Below, piece after piece: positions 7,881-16,410 of a stretch of DNA of 64,000 nt. A model generated the notes under the pieces. The model ran no database searches and was not told the origin of the DNA. It saw nothing but the letters and a program-made list of their open reading frames with translations. The translations under genes were made by a program, and so were the position numbers. Position 1 is the stretch's first letter. Every line of letters starts with the position of its first letter. The stretch comes from Giesbergeria sp. (lineage in GTDB: Bacteria > Pseudomonadota > Gammaproteobacteria > Burkholderiales > Burkholderiaceae_C), in contig JAGNYI010000001.1 in the NCBI GenBank assembly GCA_017985015.1, positions 124,001 through 188,000 of the forward strand. Direction: 5' to 3'.

Positions 7881-8416
7881 ATGCGCCAGCCCCCGTGCCT
7901 CAGCCGCACACCGGCCTGGCGCCAGTCGTCGGGCCAGACACCGTGCTGCTGGTGCTGGGCAGCTTCCCCAGCGCCGCGTCGCTGCAGGCCCAGCAGTACT
8001 ACGCCCACCTGCGCAACCAGTTCTGGCCGCTGCTGGCGGCCTTGTGGCCACAGCACCCGCAGCCGGGCGCGGACGATTACGCCGGGCGCTGCGCCTGGCT
8101 GCTGGCGCGGGGCCTGGGCCTGTGGGACGTGTATGCCGCCTGCGAGCGCAGCGGCAGCCTGGACGCCGCCATCCGCCACGGCCAGCGCAACGATTTCTCG
8201 CGCATTGCCGCGAAGTGCCCGCGGCTGGCGGCCATCGCCCACAATGGCGGCGAGAGTGCGCGGCATGCGGCGGCGGTGCAATCGGCGCTTGCCCGCAGCG
8301 CGCAGCGTATTTCCAGCCACCGCCTTCCGTCGACCAGCCCGGCCCACGCCGCCTGGAGTTTCCAGCGCAAATGCGCAGCCTGGGGCAGCGTCTTTGCCGC
8401 CCACGGCCTGATCTGA
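7841..8416 (+). CDS. DNA-deoxyinosine glycosylase (uracil-DNA glycosylase superfamily)
   Basis: 191 residues from ATG 7841, or 184 from ATG 7862. The motif LGSFPSAASLQAQQYYAHLR followed by NQFWPLL is the hallmark of the hypoxanthine-DNA glycosylase branch (TIGR04274), where the usual form is QYYAHPRN-FW. These enzymes remove deaminated adenine from DNA. Later motifs are LGLWDVYAACERSGSLDAAI, IAHNGGES and LPSTSPAHAAWSF. Both candidate starts lie in the AGCGCTTAT-family repeat, so the first 15-20 residues are repeat-derived. It follows tatD with 5 bases between stop and start. Confidence 0.85.
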   Translation: MVKALIAMNRVAKNAPAPVPQPHTGLAPVVGPDTVLLVLGSFPSAASLQAQQYYAHLRNQFWPLLAALWPQHPQPGADDYAGRCAWLLARGLGLWDVYAACERSGSLDAAIRHGQRNDFSRIAAKCPRLAAIAHNGGESARHAAAVQSALARSAQRISSHRLPSTSPAHAAWSFQRKCAAWGSVFAAHGLI

Positions 8417-8433
8417 TCTACTATTTTTGCCCG

Positions 8434-9207
8434 ATGGTTTCCACCCGATCCCGCTCCACCGCCCCTGCCGAACTGCCCGAAGTCAGCGTCTCCGACGATG
8501 GCGAGGTGCGCCACCTGCACCTGGGGACACCCTGGATTCAGGGCTCCATGCGCATCGCCGCTCCGTTTGACCTGGAACTCGAATACATCCAGCGCATGAT
8601 GGCCTGGCTGCTGTTTGTGGACCCCGCCAGCGTGCGCGAGCGCCATGCCATGCAGCTCGGTCTGGGGGCTGGGGCCATCACCAAGTTCTGCCACAAGAAA
8701 TTGCGCCTGTGCACCACGGCCATCGAGCTCAATCCGCAGGTGCTATCCGTGTGCCGCGCCTGGTTCAAGCTGCCGCCCGACGGCCCCAAGCTGCGCGTGG
8801 TGCTGGCCGATGCGGGCGAGGAGATCAAAAACGCCATGTGGCAGGGCACGGTGGATGCGCTGGCGGTTGATTTGTACGACGACGACGCCTCTGCCCCGGT
8901 GCTCGACAGCGAAGCCGCCTACGCCGATTGCCGTGCGCTGCTGACCGAAGACGGCATCATGACCGTCAACCTGTTTGGCCGCACATCGAGTTTCGTGCAG
9001 AGCCTGGAGAAGATGGCCTCGGTCTTTGGCGAAGACGCGCTCTGGGCGTTCAAGCCCACGCGCGAAGGCAACACCGTGGTGCTGGCCCAGCGCACCCCGA
9101 CGCGCTTCAAGCGCGGCGAGCAGGCCGAGCGCTGCGCCGACGTACAGGAGCGCTGGGGCCTGCCTACGGCGCGCTGGGTGCGCGGGCTGCGGCCGGTGCG
9201 GCTGTAA
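8434..9207 (+). CDS. spermidine-synthase-like class I SAM-dependent methyltransferase fold protein
   Basis: 257 residues from M-V-S-T-R-S-R-S. It has the Rossmann region of the polyamine-synthase superfamily: AMQLGLGAGAITKFCH near residue 72 (nucleotide-binding loop), TTAIELNPQVLSVCRAWF near 95 and VVLADAGEEI near 125. VDALAVDLYDDD near 147 is the position of the catalytic Asp region. No polyamine genes are nearby, and many such single-domain proteins are not true spermidine synthases. The start follows the glycosylase stop by 17 bases. Confidence 0.75.
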   Translation: MVSTRSRSTAPAELPEVSVSDDGEVRHLHLGTPWIQGSMRIAAPFDLELEYIQRMMAWLLFVDPASVRERHAMQLGLGAGAITKFCHKKLRLCTTAIELNPQVLSVCRAWFKLPPDGPKLRVVLADAGEEIKNAMWQGTVDALAVDLYDDDASAPVLDSEAAYADCRALLTEDGIMTVNLFGRTSSFVQSLEKMASVFGEDALWAFKPTREGNTVVLAQRTPTRFKRGEQAERCADVQERWGLPTARWVRGLRPVRL

Positions 9208-9240
9208 CCCCCTGCGCCCGACCTGCCGCAAAATGCGCCC

Positions 9241-11052
9241 ATGACCACCACGCACGCATCCATGCACGCAACCACCCACGCCCCGAAGACGGACCGCCCC
9301 GCCGGCCCGTTGCAATGGCGGCGCATTGTCGAGTGGCTGCGAGCCGATGGCGTGATCAGCGAAGAGGAGGCCACGCGAACCATTGCGCGCTGCTCGCAGG
9401 CCGAAAGCAGCCAGCACCCGCTGGTGCGCCTGGACAGCGTCGCCATGTCGCGCGCCAGCGACGGCAAGCCGCTCGATATCGAGATGCTCACGCAGTACCT
9501 GGCCCAGCGCGTGGGGCTCGACTATCTGCGCATTGATCCGCTCAAGGTGGATGTGGGCAAGGTGGCCGACACCATGAGCGCCAGCTATGCCGAGCGGCAC
9601 AAGGTGCTGCCGGTGCAGGTGACTCTCAAGGAAGTGGTCGTGGCCACGGCCGAGCCCTTCATCACCGACTGGGTGGGCGAGGTCGAGCGCCAGGCGCGCC
9701 GCCCGGTGCGCCGCGTGCTGACCAATCCGCTGGACATCCACCGCTACACGGTCGAGTTTTTTGCCTTGGCCAAGTCGGTGCGCGCAGCGCAAAAGTCGGG
9801 CGGGCAGTCTGCCACCAGCAACTTCGAGCAACTGGTCGAGCTGGGCAAAAGCAACAAGCAGCTCGACGCCAACGACCAGGGCGTGGTCAAGGTGGTCGAC
9901 TGGCTCTGGCAGTACGCCTTTGATCAGCGCGCCAGCGACATCCACCTGGAACCCCGGCGCGAGCAGGGCGTGATCCGCTTTCGCATCGACGGCGTATTGC
10001 ACCCGGTCTACCAGATGCCGCTCGGAGTGATGAGCGCCATGGTGGCGCGGATCAAGCTGCTCGGACGCATGGACGTGGTGGAAAAGCGCCGCCCGCAGGA
10101 CGGCCGCATCAAAACCCGCAACCAGCGCGGCGATGAAGTCGAAATGCGCCTGGCGACGCTGCCCACGGCCTTTGGCGAGAAGATGGTGATGCGCATCTTC
10201 GACCCCGATACAGCGGTGAAAGACCTCGACGCCCTGGGCTTTACCCCCCACGACGCCAAGCGCTGGGAAGAGCTCATCAAACGCCCGCACGGTGTGATTC
10301 TGGTGACGGGGCCCACGGGTTCGGGCAAGACGACCACGCTGTATTCCACGCTCAAGCGCGTGGCCACCGAGGCGGTCAACGTCAGCACGGTGGAAGACCC
10401 GATCGAAATGATCGAGCCCAGCTTCAACCAGACGCAGGTGCAGCCGCAGCTTGATTTCAGTTTCTCGGAAGGTGTGCGCGCCCTGATGCGCCAGGACCCG
10501 GACATCATCATGGTGGGCGAGATCCGCGATCTGCCCACGGCCGACATGGCGGTGCAGGCGGCGCTCACCGGGCATCTGGTGTTTTCCACCCTGCACACCA
10601 ACGATGCGCCCAGCGCCATCACACGCCTCATCGAGCTGGGGATTCCCAGCTACCTGATTCACGCCACGCTGCTGGGCGTGCTGGCCCAGCGCCTGGTTCG
10701 CACGCTGTGCAAGCAATGCAAACAGCCCGACGAAGCCGCCTCGCACGAAGCACTGGCCGATGCCGTCAAACCCTGGAAGCTCTCGGGCGACTACCGTCCC
10801 TTCAAGCCGGTGGGCTGTGTCGATTGCCGCATGACCGGCTTTCGTGGCCGCATGGGGCTGTACGAACTGCTCACGGTGAGCGAAAAGTTCAAGCACGAAC
10901 TCACCAAAGAGCCGTCCTTGTCCGGCATGCGCCGACAGGCGGTGGTGGACGGCATGCGCCCCTTGCGCCTGGCCGGCGCGCTGCGCGTGGCCGAAGGCCT
11001 GACCACCCTGGAAGAAGTGCTGAGCGCTACGCCGCCGCTGGAACTGCGCTGA
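9241..11052 (+). CDS. GspE/PilB-family type II secretion or type IV pilus ATPase
   Basis: 603 residues. It is a hexameric motor ATPase for pilus assembly or type II secretion. An N-terminal MshEN-like domain spans about residues 20-170. The ATPase core has Walker A GPTGSGKTTTLYST (near 358), the Asp box around STVEDPIEMI, Walker B DPDIIMVGEIRD (near 420) and the His box GHLVFSTLHTNDA. A zinc-type cysteine set, CKQCKQ...CVDC, lies near 490-530. No other pil or gsp genes are present, so it is a lone ATPase gene here. Its partners cannot be told from this window. Confidence 0.88.
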   Translation: MTTTHASMHATTHAPKTDRPAGPLQWRRIVEWLRADGVISEEEATRTIARCSQAESSQHPLVRLDSVAMSRASDGKPLDIEMLTQYLAQRVGLDYLRIDPLKVDVGKVADTMSASYAERHKVLPVQVTLKEVVVATAEPFITDWVGEVERQARRPVRRVLTNPLDIHRYTVEFFALAKSVRAAQKSGGQSATSNFEQLVELGKSNKQLDANDQGVVKVVDWLWQYAFDQRASDIHLEPRREQGVIRFRIDGVLHPVYQMPLGVMSAMVARIKLLGRMDVVEKRRPQDGRIKTRNQRGDEVEMRLATLPTAFGEKMVMRIFDPDTAVKDLDALGFTPHDAKRWEELIKRPHGVILVTGPTGSGKTTTLYSTLKRVATEAVNVSTVEDPIEMIEPSFNQTQVQPQLDFSFSEGVRALMRQDPDIIMVGEIRDLPTADMAVQAALTGHLVFSTLHTNDAPSAITRLIELGIPSYLIHATLLGVLAQRLVRTLCKQCKQPDEAASHEALADAVKPWKLSGDYRPFKPVGCVDCRMTGFRGRMGLYELLTVSEKFKHELTKEPSLSGMRRQAVVDGMRPLRLAGALRVAEGLTTLEEVLSATPPLELR

Positions 11053-11327
11053 GGCGCTTTGTCTGGTGAAGAGCTGGCAGCCAACGCTGCGGCTGGAGCG
11101 ATCCGGGAGTTGTGCTTTGCCGTGAAGACGCCGCTCGCCCTGGAGCGCTGCGCCCGCCGATAGTGGACTGCGCCAGAGGTTTCTCGCTGTTCGGCTGCGC
11201 ATTGGATTGCATCTTTTTAGCCGTCTTGTCAGGCACGCAGGGGACAGGGGCTTACCCTATCGGCAGAGGCTGGCCGTATCCGCAAAATCGGCCTCTCCGA
11301 ACCTAGAAGTACAGCCGACATTTTGTT
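11053..11327 (+). other. intergenic region before tctBA, no gene seen
   Basis: A 275-bp gap between the GspE-type gene and tctB. It holds no tRNA-like fold, repeat or credible reading frame. It presumably carries the tctBA promoter; no strong -35/-10 pair stood out. Confidence 0.4.
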
Positions 11328-11816
11328 ATGAAAATCAAGAGCCAGAAGGACTTTTATTCCGGCCTCATGTTTCTGGGCATCGGCTTGGCCTTTGCAGGGG
11401 GTGCGACCACTTACCAAGTGGGCACGGGCGCGCGCATGGGGTCAGGCTACTTCCCGTTGGTGCTGGGCAGCTTGCTGGCGCTGATCGGTGCCGTCATCAC
11501 CGTCAAGGCCACCGTGGTCCACACCGAGGACGGCGACAAGATCGGCAAATGGGGCTGGAGGCCGCTGTTGCTCATTGTTCTGGGCAACTTTGCTTTTGGC
11601 ATCCTGCTGGTGGGGTTGCCCCGACTGGGAATTGCGCCCATGGGCCTGATCGTGGCGATCTACGGCCTGACCTTCATCGCCGCGCTGGCCGGCACCGAGT
11701 TCAGAGCCAAGGAAGTGTTCATAGTAGCCACGCTCCTGGCCGTCGGCAGCTACGCGGCCTTTGTGCTGGCGCTCAAGCTGCAGTTTCCGGTGTGGCCAAG
11801 TTTCATCTCGGGTTGA
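11328..11816 (+). CDS. tctB: tripartite tricarboxylate transporter small permease TctB
   Basis: 162 residues with four predicted membrane helices (near 12-32, 42-60, 78-98 and 105-150). The pattern Y-Q-V-G-T-G-A-R-M-G-S-G-Y-F-P near residue 30 is characteristic of TctB proteins. In this transporter class TctB partners the large permease TctA and a periplasmic TctC protein for sodium-driven uptake of carboxylates. tctA follows after 15 bases with a clear operon arrangement. No tctC is adjacent. Confidence 0.88.
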   Translation: MKIKSQKDFYSGLMFLGIGLAFAGGATTYQVGTGARMGSGYFPLVLGSLLALIGAVITVKATVVHTEDGDKIGKWGWRPLLLIVLGNFAFGILLVGLPRLGIAPMGLIVAIYGLTFIAALAGTEFRAKEVFIVATLLAVGSYAAFVLALKLQFPVWPSFISG

Positions 11817-11831
11817 GGACAAGGGCAGACC

Positions 11832-13343
11832 ATGGAATTGTTTGACCATCTGGCGCTGGGCTTTGGCGTCGCTTTTACGGCGCAGAACCTTTTCTACTGC
11901 TTTGTTGGCTGCCTGCTGGGCACGCTGATCGGTGTACTCCCTGGCATTGGCCCGTTGGCCACCATCGCCATGCTGCTGCCGGCCACCTACGCGCTGCCGC
12001 CGGTGTCTGCGCTAATTATGCTGGCGGGCATTTATTACGGGGCCCAGTACGGCGGCTCGACCACGGCGATTCTGGTCAATCTACCCGGCGAGTCGTCGTC
12101 GGTGGTGACGGTGATCGATGGCTACCAGATGGCGCGCAAGGGCCGCGCGGGGCCGGCGCTTGCAGCGGCCGGCATCGGCTCCTTCTTCGCTGGCTGCGTG
12201 GGCACGCTCATCCTGGCCGGTTTTGCCGGGCCGCTGACCGAAGTGGCCTTCCTGTTCGGCCCGGCCGAGTACTTCGCGCTGATGGTGCTGGGCCTGATCG
12301 GCGCCGTGGTGCTGGCTTCGGGCGCGCTACTCAAGGCAGTGGCCATGATCATTCTGGGCCTGCTGCTGGGCCTGGTCGGCACCGACGTGAATTCGGGCGT
12401 GGCGCGCTACAGTTTTGGTATCCCCGAGCTGACCGATGGCATTGGTTTCGTCGCCATCGCAATGGGGCTCTTCGGCTACAGCGAGATAATTGCCAACCTG
12501 GCCCGCCCTGCGGACCAGCGCGAAGTGTTTACGGCCAAGGTGCAGGGTCTGTTTCCAACCAAGGAAGATTTCAAGCGCATGGTCCCTGCCATGCTGCGCG
12601 GCACGGGTATCGGCTCGCTCCTGGGGATCCTGCCCGGAGGCGGCGCGGTGCTGGCGTCCTTCGCTGCCTACACGGTCGAGAAAAAAACCCGGCTGCATCC
12701 TGGTGAGGTTCCGTTCGGCCAGGGAAATATCCGCGGCGTCGCTGCGCCGGAGTCTGCCAACAATGCGGGTTCGCAGACCTCTTTCATCCCGCTGCTGACG
12801 CTGGGCATTCCGCCCAATCCCGTAATGGCGTTGATGGTGGGCGCCATGACCATCCACAACATCCAGCCGGGCCCGCAGGTCATGACCAGCAACCCCGAGC
12901 TGTTCTGGGGCTTGATTGCCTCGATGTGGATCGGCAACGCCATGCTGGTCACGCTCAACTTGCCGCTGATCGGCATCTGGATCAAGCTGCTCTCGGTGCC
13001 CTATCGCTGGCTGTTTCCTTCCATCGTGCTGTTTTGCGCCATTGGCGTGTATTCGACCAACAACAGCCTGTTTGACATTTGGGTCGTCGGCATTTTTGGC
13101 GTGGTGGGTTATGTCTTTCATAAGCTCGGCGCCGAGCCGGCGCCCTTGCTGCTGGGCCTGATCCTGGGACCGATGATGGAGGAGAACCTGCGCCGCGCCT
13201 TGCTGCTCTCGCGCGGGGACTGGAGCGTGTTCGCAACGCGTCCGATCTCTGCGGGTTTGCTGCTGGTGGCTGCGGCCTTGCTGGTCATTGTCATGCTGCC
13301 TACCGTCAAGGCCAAACGCGAAGAGGCTTTCGTGGAGGACTGA
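11832..13343 (+). CDS. tctA: tripartite tricarboxylate transporter large permease TctA
   Basis: 503 residues and about 12 helices. TctA-family motifs are GVLPGIGPLATIAMLLP (near residue 36), YGGSTTAILVNLPGESS (near 74) and a second inverted half around SLLGILPGGGAVLASF and LGIPPNPVMALMVGAM. It is the substrate-translocating subunit. AGGACAAGGGC lies just before the ATG. With tctB it forms a two-gene operon closed by the hairpin at 13371-13394. Without a neighbouring tctC the carboxylate cannot be predicted; Burkholderiales keep many unlinked tctC genes. Confidence 0.92.
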   Translation: MELFDHLALGFGVAFTAQNLFYCFVGCLLGTLIGVLPGIGPLATIAMLLPATYALPPVSALIMLAGIYYGAQYGGSTTAILVNLPGESSSVVTVIDGYQMARKGRAGPALAAAGIGSFFAGCVGTLILAGFAGPLTEVAFLFGPAEYFALMVLGLIGAVVLASGALLKAVAMIILGLLLGLVGTDVNSGVARYSFGIPELTDGIGFVAIAMGLFGYSEIIANLARPADQREVFTAKVQGLFPTKEDFKRMVPAMLRGTGIGSLLGILPGGGAVLASFAAYTVEKKTRLHPGEVPFGQGNIRGVAAPESANNAGSQTSFIPLLTLGIPPNPVMALMVGAMTIHNIQPGPQVMTSNPELFWGLIASMWIGNAMLVTLNLPLIGIWIKLLSVPYRWLFPSIVLFCAIGVYSTNNSLFDIWVVGIFGVVGYVFHKLGAEPAPLLLGLILGPMMEENLRRALLLSRGDWSVFATRPISAGLLLVAAALLVIVMLPTVKAKREEAFVED

Positions 13344-13370
13344 CGACGCTGCGGACCTGTCCGTGCAGCT

Positions 13371-13394
13371 GCGGCACCTTCGAGTGCCGCTTTT
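13371..13394 (+). terminator. rho-independent terminator after tctBA
   Basis: Stem GCGGCAC / GTGCCGC with loop CTTCGA, followed by TTTT. It lies 28 bases after the tctA stop on the same strand. Confidence 0.65.
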
Positions 13395-13468
13395 ATCGAC
13401 ACGCCCACGTGGCAGGGTAGCGTCTTGTTAAGCCCGCACAATACGGCCCTCAGACGATTCGCCCGTTC

Positions 13469-14767
13469 ATGCCTACCGAACCACGCCTCACCCAGCACCC
13501 GCAGCGTGCCGCGCTGCACAACGAAATCCATGCCCGGCCGCCCGAGGCAGTCAAGGCCCCGCTGGCTTGCCTGCACATCGTGATGCTGGCCGACGCCGAC
13601 ATGCGCGAGGCCAGCCGGGCGCACCTCGCCAGCCTTTTGCGGGACCACCATGCGCCCCTGCCTGATGCGCAGACCACGCATCTGCGCATGGATCTGGGCG
13701 CATTTCGCGTGCGCTGGGAGCTGCACACCGAATTTGTCGCCTGGACGTTCACCACGGCGCTGCGCACGGAGGGCTTCGGAGAGCGCGAGCCCACGGGCGT
13801 GGCCACGGTCATACCGCGCGATTGGCTGGCTGCGCTGCCGGGCGAATGCCTGTGCAGCCTGAATCTGTGGGCACTTGAAAACAGCGATTTCGGCGACGCC
13901 AGCCTGGTGGGCCATGTGCTCAATGAAGATACGCTGGTGGCCTCCACCGTCGCGGGCGGCCACGGCGAGCTCTACACGGACTTTGCGTTGCATGCCGACG
14001 GCTGTGCGCGCATGGTGTTGCTCGTCGGCGGCATGACGCCCCGGCGGCTGGGCCGGCTGGTGCAGCAGTTGCTGGAGATCGAGACCTACCGCATGGCCGC
14101 TCTGCTGGGCCTGCCGGCGGCGCGCGATGCATCCACCGTGCTGGGCAGCGCCGAGCGCGAACTCGCCTCCCTGGCCGACGCCATTCGGACCGCAGACCGC
14201 AACGCCGAAGCCGAGCTGCTCGACCGCCTGACCCGGCTGGCGGGCAAGGTGGAGAGCCAGTTCGCCGCCACGCATTCGCGCTTTTCCGCCAGCAGCGCCT
14301 ACTTTGAACTGGTGGATCGGCGCATTGCCGATCTGCACGAATCCCGCCTGGCCGGCATGCAGACCATCGCCGAATTCATGGAACGGCGCTTGAGCCCGGC
14401 GCGCAGCACCTGTGCCTGGGCCTCGCGGCGGCAGGAGGCGCTTTCCCAGCGCGTCTCACGCATCAGCAACTTGCTGCGCACCCGCGTCGAGATCGAGCAG
14501 CAGCAAAGCAGCCAGCAGCTCCTGGCCAGCATGAACCGACGCCAGGACATGCAGTTGCAAATGCAGTCCACAGTGGAAGGCCTGTCCGTGGCCGCCATCA
14601 CCTACTACATCGTCGGCCTGGTGAGCTACCTCGCCAAGGGCGGGCAAAAGCTTGGCTGGCCGCTGGCTCCAGAAACCACGGCGGCGCTGGCGATTCCGGT
14701 GGTGGCGCTGTCGGTGTGGTGGTCGCTGCGCCAGCTGCACCAGCGCGTGTTCCACCCCAAGCACTGA
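13469..14767 (+). CDS. DUF3422 family membrane protein
   Basis: 432 residues from M-P-T-E-P-R-L-T. The N-terminal region (RAALHNEIHARPPEAV near residue 12; RVRWELHTEFVAWTF near 80) and LVGGMTPRRLGRLVQQLLEIETYR in the middle identify the DUF3422 family, which has no known function. The middle is rich in charged helices. Two membrane helices at the C-terminus (about 372-390 and 400-420) suggest an inner-membrane anchor with a large soluble N-terminal domain. It stands alone between the tctBA terminator and the split thioesterase gene. Confidence 0.85.
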   Translation: MPTEPRLTQHPQRAALHNEIHARPPEAVKAPLACLHIVMLADADMREASRAHLASLLRDHHAPLPDAQTTHLRMDLGAFRVRWELHTEFVAWTFTTALRTEGFGEREPTGVATVIPRDWLAALPGECLCSLNLWALENSDFGDASLVGHVLNEDTLVASTVAGGHGELYTDFALHADGCARMVLLVGGMTPRRLGRLVQQLLEIETYRMAALLGLPAARDASTVLGSAERELASLADAIRTADRNAEAELLDRLTRLAGKVESQFAATHSRFSASSAYFELVDRRIADLHESRLAGMQTIAEFMERRLSPARSTCAWASRRQEALSQRVSRISNLLRTRVEIEQQQSSQQLLASMNRRQDMQLQMQSTVEGLSVAAITYYIVGLVSYLAKGGQKLGWPLAPETTAALAIPVVALSVWWSLRQLHQRVFHPKH

Positions 14768-14778
14768 TTTTTATTGCC

Positions 14779-15466
14779 ATGCCGCGCATCGTTTTTGAGC
14801 TTCCCGCCCTTTTCAGTTTTGAAACTGAGATGCAGATTTACATCAGCCACGTTTAGTGCAGTGCTTCACCCCTATTGGTACTTTCAGCGAGTTGCCAAGG
14901 GGTCAGCTGCTAGGCGTTTGGGCGCAGGAATAGCGTGCTATTCCAAGCCCAAGCAACGACGTAGATGGTCCCTTGGCGACTCGCCCGAAGGGAGCCCCGA
15001 AAAAGCCCCACAGCTGCGTTGCAACACTTGGCAAGGGCCAGCCATTGCCTGCGTGTTGCGCCTTACTGTGAAACTTTTTCGGGGCTCTGAAAGCACCAAT
15101 AGGGGTGAAACACTGCACACGGGGGGTCATCTGGACAACGCACAGCTGCTGACCTTGGTCTCCGAGGCGCGTGTGCGCTTTTTTCAGTCGCTCGGTTACC
15201 GTGAATCGGGCGTGGAAGGCCTGGCGATCGTGGTCGGAGACATCGTGGCGCAGTACAAATCCGAGGGCTTTCACGGCGAGACGCTGCGCGTGCAAATACT
15301 GCCGAGCGATTTCAATAAATACGGCTTCGATCTTGTCTTTTGCATGACGGAGCGCAGCAGCGGCCGGGAGGTGGCGCGTGACAAGGTGGGCGTGGTGTTT
15401 GTGGACGCTGCCAGCCGCACCGTCGCCTGCATTCCCGCTGCCTTTCTTGCGCGCTTGAAGAATTGA
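14779..15466 (+). pseudogene. acyl-CoA thioesterase gene split by a nested-hairpin element
   Basis: The 5' piece, ATG 14779 to GTT 14853, encodes 25 residues (M-P-R-I-V-F-E-L-P...Y-I-S-H-V) and then hits TAG at the element edge. The 3' piece resumes as G-G-H-L-D-N-A-Q-L-L-T-L-V-S-E-A-R-V-R-F-F at about 15122 and ends at 15466. Joined, they read I-S-H-V-(x-x)-G-G-H-L-D-N, the normal start of a 4-hydroxybenzoyl-CoA/acyl-CoA thioesterase with the active-site GGHLDN region. The 263-bp element at 14856-15118 lies exactly between them. A frame continues through the element, so a protein with a new N-terminus (for example from GTG 15053) may still be made. Confidence 0.75.
14856..15118. mobile_element. 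nested-hairpin element 2 (263 bp) inside a thioesterase gene
   Basis: The ends form a 32-bp inverted repeat with two mismatches (14856-14887 and 15087-15118; outer part GTGCAGTG, then TTCACCCCTATTGGT). Two inner hairpin domains follow: GAGTTGCCAAGGG with CCCTTGGCGACTC, and GCCCCGAAAAAG with CTTTTTCGGGGC. The top-strand module is TTGGGC-GCA-GGAATAGC-GT-GCTATTCC-AA-GCCCAA-GCAACG at 14918-14958. A second module lies on the bottom strand at 15015-15059. Layout and length match element 1, but arms and stems differ in sequence. No coding capacity. Confidence 0.75.
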
Positions 15467-16404
15467 ATAGAAAAGTGCCTCCAGCGCTTATCCATACTGC
15501 GCAAGCAGCTACAGAAAACAGAGCAATTGGCCTCGCGCTGGCCTTGTTGGGCGCCGTGGCTTTCAGTGGCAAGGCGATCATCGTCAAGCTGGCGTATCGC
15601 TATGGCGTCGATGCGGTCACGCTCATCATGTACCGCATGCTGTTTGCCTTGCCGCTGTTTGCCGCCATGGCGTGGTGGGCCAGCCGGGGCAAGGCGGCGC
15701 TCACGCCGCGCGATCGGCTGGGGGTGCTGGGCCTGGGGTTTTCGGGCTACTACCTGGCGAGTTTTCTTGATTTTGCCGGCCTGGCTCATATCACGGCCAG
15801 CCTGGAGCGGCTCATTCTGTACCTCAACCCGACGCTGGTGCTGCTGCTGGGCTGGGCGCTGTATGGCCGCGGCGTGCGCTGGGGCCAGATGCTTGGCATG
15901 GTGGTGAGCTACTGCGGCGTGGCGCTGGTCTTTGGCCAGGAGGCCGCGCACCAGGGACCGGGCGCAGCCTGGGGCACGCTGCTGGTGCTGGGCAGCGCCG
16001 TGAGCTACGCCGCGTACCTGGTCTACAGCGGCGAGATGGTCCAACGCCTGGGCTCGCTGCGCCTGGTGGGCCTGGCCACTACCGTGGCCTGCTTGCTGTG
16101 CCTGCTCCAGTTTGCGTTGCTGCGGCCCTGGAGCGCGGCGCTGGTGGCTCCCGAAGTGATTTGGCTCTCGGTGCTCAACGCCACCCTGTGCACCGCCGTG
16201 CCGGTGCTGATGGTCATGATGGCCATTGAGCGCATTGGCGCCAGCGCGGCCTCGCAAGCCGGCATGGTGGGGCCTATGGCGACGATCTTGATGGGCGTAT
16301 GGCTGCTGGGCGAGCCGTTCACCGCGGGCGTGGCGCTGGGCACTGCCCTGGTGATTGCGGGGATATTTGTGTTTTCGCGCGCCTCGGGCACCGCGCGCGT
16401 CTGA
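15463..16404 (+). CDS. EamA/DMT-family transporter
   Basis: Up to 313 residues, about ten membrane helices in two EamA repeats (roughly residues 22-155 and 165-308). Clear EamA stretches are AFSGKAIIVKLAYRYG near 33, LILYLNPTLVLLLGW near 117 and ASQAGMVGPMATILMGVWLLGEPF near 262. The substrate of this drug/metabolite exporter family cannot be predicted. The start is uncertain: TTG 15463 overlaps the thioesterase stop, and GTG 15475 is an alternative. The first 17 residues (N-R-K-V-P-P-A-L-I-H...) are encoded by an AGCGCTTAT-family repeat, so an original start may have been lost. It converges on the M48 protease gene six bases away. Confidence 0.85.
   Translation: MNRKVPPALIHTAQAATENRAIGLALALLGAVAFSGKAIIVKLAYRYGVDAVTLIMYRMLFALPLFAAMAWWASRGKAALTPRDRLGVLGLGFSGYYLASFLDFAGLAHITASLERLILYLNPTLVLLLGWALYGRGVRWGQMLGMVVSYCGVALVFGQEAAHQGPGAAWGTLLVLGSAVSYAAYLVYSGEMVQRLGSLRLVGLATTVACLLCLLQFALLRPWSAALVAPEVIWLSVLNATLCTAVPVLMVMMAIERIGASAASQAGMVGPMATILMGVWLLGEPFTAGVALGTALVIAGIFVFSRASGTARV
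15471..15518 (+). repeat. AGCGCTTAT-family repeat at the 5' end of the DMT gene (CR-2)
   Basis: It reads AAAAGTGCCTCCAGCGCTT, ATCCATACTGCGCAAGCAGC, TACAGAAAA. It overlaps the start region of the DMT transporter gene directly after the thioesterase stop. Confidence 0.75.
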
Positions 16405-16410
16405 GCGGCG

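Noticed and set aside
8434-9207. Firm call as spermidine synthase
   Set aside because: Only the superfamily fold is evident; no polyamine pathway genes adjoin and substrate-site residues cannot be judged by eye.
8743-11202. Very long open frame (over 800 codons) on the minus strand
   Set aside because: It lies antisense to the GspE/PilB ATPase and the methyltransferase-like gene, is Gly/His/Gln/Arg-rich, and matches no family; it is a mirror effect of high-GC codon use.
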